From NCBI GenBank assembly GCA_031278095.1, contig JAITLC010000092.1, forward strand, positions 1 to 54,026: a stretch of DNA of 54,026 nucleotides. Reading direction: 5' to 3'. Source of the DNA: Treponema sp. (lineage in GTDB: Bacteria > Spirochaetota > Spirochaetia > Treponematales > Breznakiellaceae). The notes beneath the pieces are model-generated. The model searched no databases, was not told the DNA's origin, and was given only the letters and a program-made list of their open reading frames with translations. This document shows positions 51,840-54,026 of this stretch, piece after piece. The first letter of the stretch is position 1. Every line of letters begins with the position of its first letter. The translations under genes and the position numbers were made by a program.

Positions 51840-53156
51840 ATGCGTGTATTAATTATCGATGATGAAAAAAACATCCGGGAATCAATCGGAAAGTACCTGC
51901 GGCTGGAAAATATCGATTCATGCCCTGCAAAAAGCGGGGAGGAGGCCGTAACTCTGCTGGAGAAGGAGAATTTTGATGCGGCTATTATCGACTTGAAGCT
52001 TCCCGGAATATCGGGCCAGGGGGTTCTGGACCGGATTCAACAACGGGGCCTCGGGATCCCTTCGATTATGATCAGCGCCCACGGAGAGATTGCCGATGCG
52101 GTAGCCGCGCTCAAAGGAGGAGCAAAGGATTACCTCGTCAAGCCCTTTGATCCGGCAGAACTGGTGATAAAACTCAAGTTTCTGGTGGAAAACAAGCGCC
52201 GGGAAAATCTTGTGGAGGCAGGGCTTCGTACGGAAAACAGCCATAATGCGCTCCTTGGAGAAGCGGTGCAGATGAAGAAAATTTCAACGCAGATAGACAA
52301 GATTGCCGATGCCGACAGAAATACTGTGGTACTTATCACCGGGGAGAGCGGTACCGGCAAAGAGGTGGCAGCCCGGGAGATTCACCGTCGCGGCAGAGAC
52401 GCTGCAGAGCCCTTTGTGGCGGTAAACATCGGCGGCATTCATGAGGGACTCATGGAAAGCGAACTTTTCGGACATGAAAAAGGAGCCTTTACCGGAGCGG
52501 CTTCCCGCAAGCAGGGACTTTTTGAACTTGCCGGAGGCGGCGCCATCTTTTTGGACGAGATTGGGGAAATGCCGATGATCCTTCAGGTAAAACTTCTCCG
52601 TGTACTGCAGGAACGGAAGATCCGGCGGCTGGGAGGCCTCAGCGATATTCCCATTGCGGCACGGATCATCTCCGCCACCAACCGGGATCTTGAGGAGGAA
52701 GTCCGTGAGGGCCGTTTCCGGGAGGATCTCTATTTCAGACTCAATGTATTCAGGATCAGTCTTCCCCCCTTGAGGGAACGGCAGGAAGACATTCCCCTTC
52801 TGGCAAAATTCATACTCAAGCGGCGGGGAAAGGAAGACTACAGTTTCAGCCCGAAGGCCATGGAAAAACTTGTTTCGTATTCCTTCCCCGGCAATATCCG
52901 CGAACTGGAAAATATTCTGGAACGGGCGCTGATATTTTCCGAGGACAAGATCATACGCTCCGAAGACATCGACATTCATGAACAGAATAATACGGCGGAG
53001 CGGACACAGGACGGGATCTCTCTCGATGAAATTGAAAAACAGGCCATCATCAATACCCTTGCCGCCTGCAACGGAAACCGCACCAGGGCCGCAATTCAAC
53101 TGGGAGTAAGCCGGAAGACCATACTTAACAAGATCAAAATCTATGGGTTAAAATAA
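51840..53156 (+). CDS. NtrC-family sigma-54-dependent response regulator
   Basis: A 438-residue activator. The receiver domain (1-120) has Asp residues DDE near 7-9, the phospho-Asp in AAIIDLKLPG (about residue 51) and the Lys in DYLVKPFDP. The AAA+ domain (about 140-380) has GESGTGKE (Walker A), ESELFGHEKGAFTGA (the GAFTGA loop that touches sigma-54), FLDEIGEMP (Walker B) and REDLYFRLNVF. The Fis-type helix-turn-helix is NRTRAAIQLGVSRKTILNKI. It follows its kinase by 1 base. A sigma-54 site starts this same operon and another precedes the sigma-factor gene. Confidence 0.95.
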   Translation: MRVLIIDDEKNIRESIGKYLRLENIDSCPAKSGEEAVTLLEKENFDAAIIDLKLPGISGQGVLDRIQQRGLGIPSIMISAHGEIADAVAALKGGAKDYLVKPFDPAELVIKLKFLVENKRRENLVEAGLRTENSHNALLGEAVQMKKISTQIDKIADADRNTVVLITGESGTGKEVAAREIHRRGRDAAEPFVAVNIGGIHEGLMESELFGHEKGAFTGAASRKQGLFELAGGGAIFLDEIGEMPMILQVKLLRVLQERKIRRLGGLSDIPIAARIISATNRDLEEEVREGRFREDLYFRLNVFRISLPPLRERQEDIPLLAKFILKRRGKEDYSFSPKAMEKLVSYSFPGNIRELENILERALIFSEDKIIRSEDIDIHEQNNTAERTQDGISLDEIEKQAIINTLAACNGNRTRAAIQLGVSRKTILNKIKIYGLK

Positions 53157-53161
53157 TTCGA

Positions 53162-53196
53162 GTCTGTCTATAAAGTAACCGACTTTATGGACAGAC
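53162..53196. repeat. palindromic repeat R2, single hairpin, likely terminator
   Basis: GTCTGTCTATAAAGT pairs with ACTTTATGGACAGAC 6 bases after the response regulator stop. Confidence 0.8.
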
Positions 53197-53370
53197 ACTA
53201 ATTCGACGTAAACTGACATACATAGCTGGCGCATCCCATAACCGGAGGCGTGTCCAACGGGACAAACCGGAACGGCCCTTTACAGGAACGCGGAACTTCT
53301 TCCTGGAAAAATTGAAGATAAGTGACGCCGGCCGCCTTGACCTTGTAATTTTTTTTGTGTAAACGGTACA

Positions 53371-53700
53371 TCATAGGGGAACTCTGTCTTCCCCGTAAAT
53401 GATTGCAAATTGATTGAGGGCCGCCCCCAATCCCGTATCGGCATTGTCCATTTTCTGGATATGTTTTTCAAGCCCGTGAAAACCAGCTTCATCGCCGCTT
53501 CGTCATTCGGAAACGACCGGCGGTGTTTGATGATTTTTTGAATCGTGTACTTGACCGGCTCAGGGGAAACTTCGTTTCCCGCGCGTTGGCCGTATACAAC
53601 GCCTTCCGGTCCTTATACGGGACAAACCGAACCGAGATGCGAACCGGGCGAACCATACACAGCCGGACTTCCGTCCTGGTCAACGAAATAATATAAATCA
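53371..53700 (-). pseudogene. IS256-type transposase remnant
   Basis: On the minus strand, two frames rebuild the C-terminus of a mutator-type (IS256) transposase: FVPYKDRKALYTANA (the A/T-N-A-x-E region), FPNDEA, KNISRKWTMPIRDWG, then after a frameshift ALNQFAIIYGEDRVPL and stop. The catalytic part is missing. The DNA beside it (53197-53370) has no supported gene. Confidence 0.65.
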
Positions 53701-53838
53701 CAAAGGATGATATATAAGAGCCCCCGACTGGCGGACGACGCTGCCCCGCGGTTCCCCCGCATCTCCGCAATGGGGAATGGTTGACAGGCATACCCGGCTG
53801 ATTTACCATCGAAAAGTAAATTAGACGGAGGTTCTTCT

Positions 53839-54026
53839 TTGTATATTTACCGCCATGCGGAACAGCCCCTGCGTGAACTGGGCAGGCATTTCGGCGCGGT
53901 CCTGGTAACGGGGCCCCGGCAGGTGGGGAAGACAACCCTTATCGAAGAAGGAATTATAAGGGGGGGCCGGGAGACGATCAGCCGGGTCAGCCTGGACGAT
54001 CCCCTGAGTCTTGAGGCGGCCCGGGC
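53839..54026 (+). CDS. AAA-family ATPase (DUF4143-type), 3' end cut by the window
   Basis: Only the first 62 residues are visible. After LYIYRHAEQPLRELGRHF comes GAVLVTGPRQVGKTTLIEE, the Walker A motif of the AAA_14/DUF4143 family (COG1373), followed by VSLDDPLSLEAARA. The start appears to be TTG at 53839 with GGAGG 7-8 bases before. Members are often accessory genes in gut bacteria and have no known role. Confidence 0.8.
   Translation, partial: MYIYRHAEQPLRELGRHFGAVLVTGPRQVGKTTLIEEGIIRGGRETISRVSLDDPLSLEAAR

Noticed and set aside
53198..53374. 58-codon minus-strand frame beginning MMYRLHKKNYKVK
   Set aside because: No ribosome site, overlaps the IS256 remnant and an R2 hairpin at its end; no family recognised.

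Overview
The window is a stretch of spirochaete chromosome, most likely from a Treponema-like anaerobe; a termite-gut treponeme is a guess. Supporting signs are an archaeal/eukaryal-type PheS, the rpmH-rnpA-yidD-yidC-khpB block, the lipoprotein signals, and a sigma-70-family gene that appears to be read from a sigma-54 promoter.

Layout. 1-7.2 kb is housekeeping: TrmJ-type methyltransferase (5' cut), pheS, a secreted protein of unknown function, khpB, yidC, yidD, rnpA, rpmH. 7.4-10.1 kb holds a MIF-family tautomerase and two tandem cystathionine gamma-synthase/lyase-type enzymes. 10.4-12.7 kb holds a NifH-like protein and NifB. 12.8-23.3 kb is a glycoside module: two GH116 enzymes, a sugar ABC transporter and a LacI repressor with a palindromic operator at both promoters. 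23.4-31.5 kb is a long operon: a leader peptide with five consecutive Cys codons, a sulfonate/taurine-type ABC transporter, a NifD/NifK-like pair, a NifX-like protein, a second NifH and a flavoprotein. 31.5-35.4 kb, on the opposite strand, is cysteine synthase followed by a second, different NifK/NifD-like pair. 35.8-36.9 kb is flavodoxin and DUF3793, then tRNA-Arg(CCT). 37-46.3 kb is mostly core: SDR-like protein, cardiolipin synthase, YrdC-family protein, a small GIY-YIG-like protein, sigma factor, divergent polysaccharide deacetylase, tsaD, OmpA-like lipoprotein, rpmB. 47-53.2 kb is a MacAB-type exporter operon with a histidine kinase and an NtrC-type regulator. Decayed IS5 and IS256 fragments and the start of an AAA ATPase follow.

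How the parts fit. The nitrogenase-like genes lack nifI (PII) genes and a recognisable nif regulon. Instead they sit among sulfur genes: two MetB/MetC-type enzymes, CysK, a sulfonate-type importer and a poly-cysteine leader. The three short transcription units share an operator-like palindrome, CCTA-N9-TAGG, just past the -10 box or close to it. The best reading is a sulfur-starvation regulon that uses nitrogenase-like reductases, related in concept to the methylthio-alkane reductase (Mar) system, to free sulfur from an imported organic compound. The substrate is not known, and the second D/K pair may be a distinct enzyme or a scaffold.

Three families of palindromic intergenic repeats are scattered through the window, several of them inside the transcribed leaders of genes.
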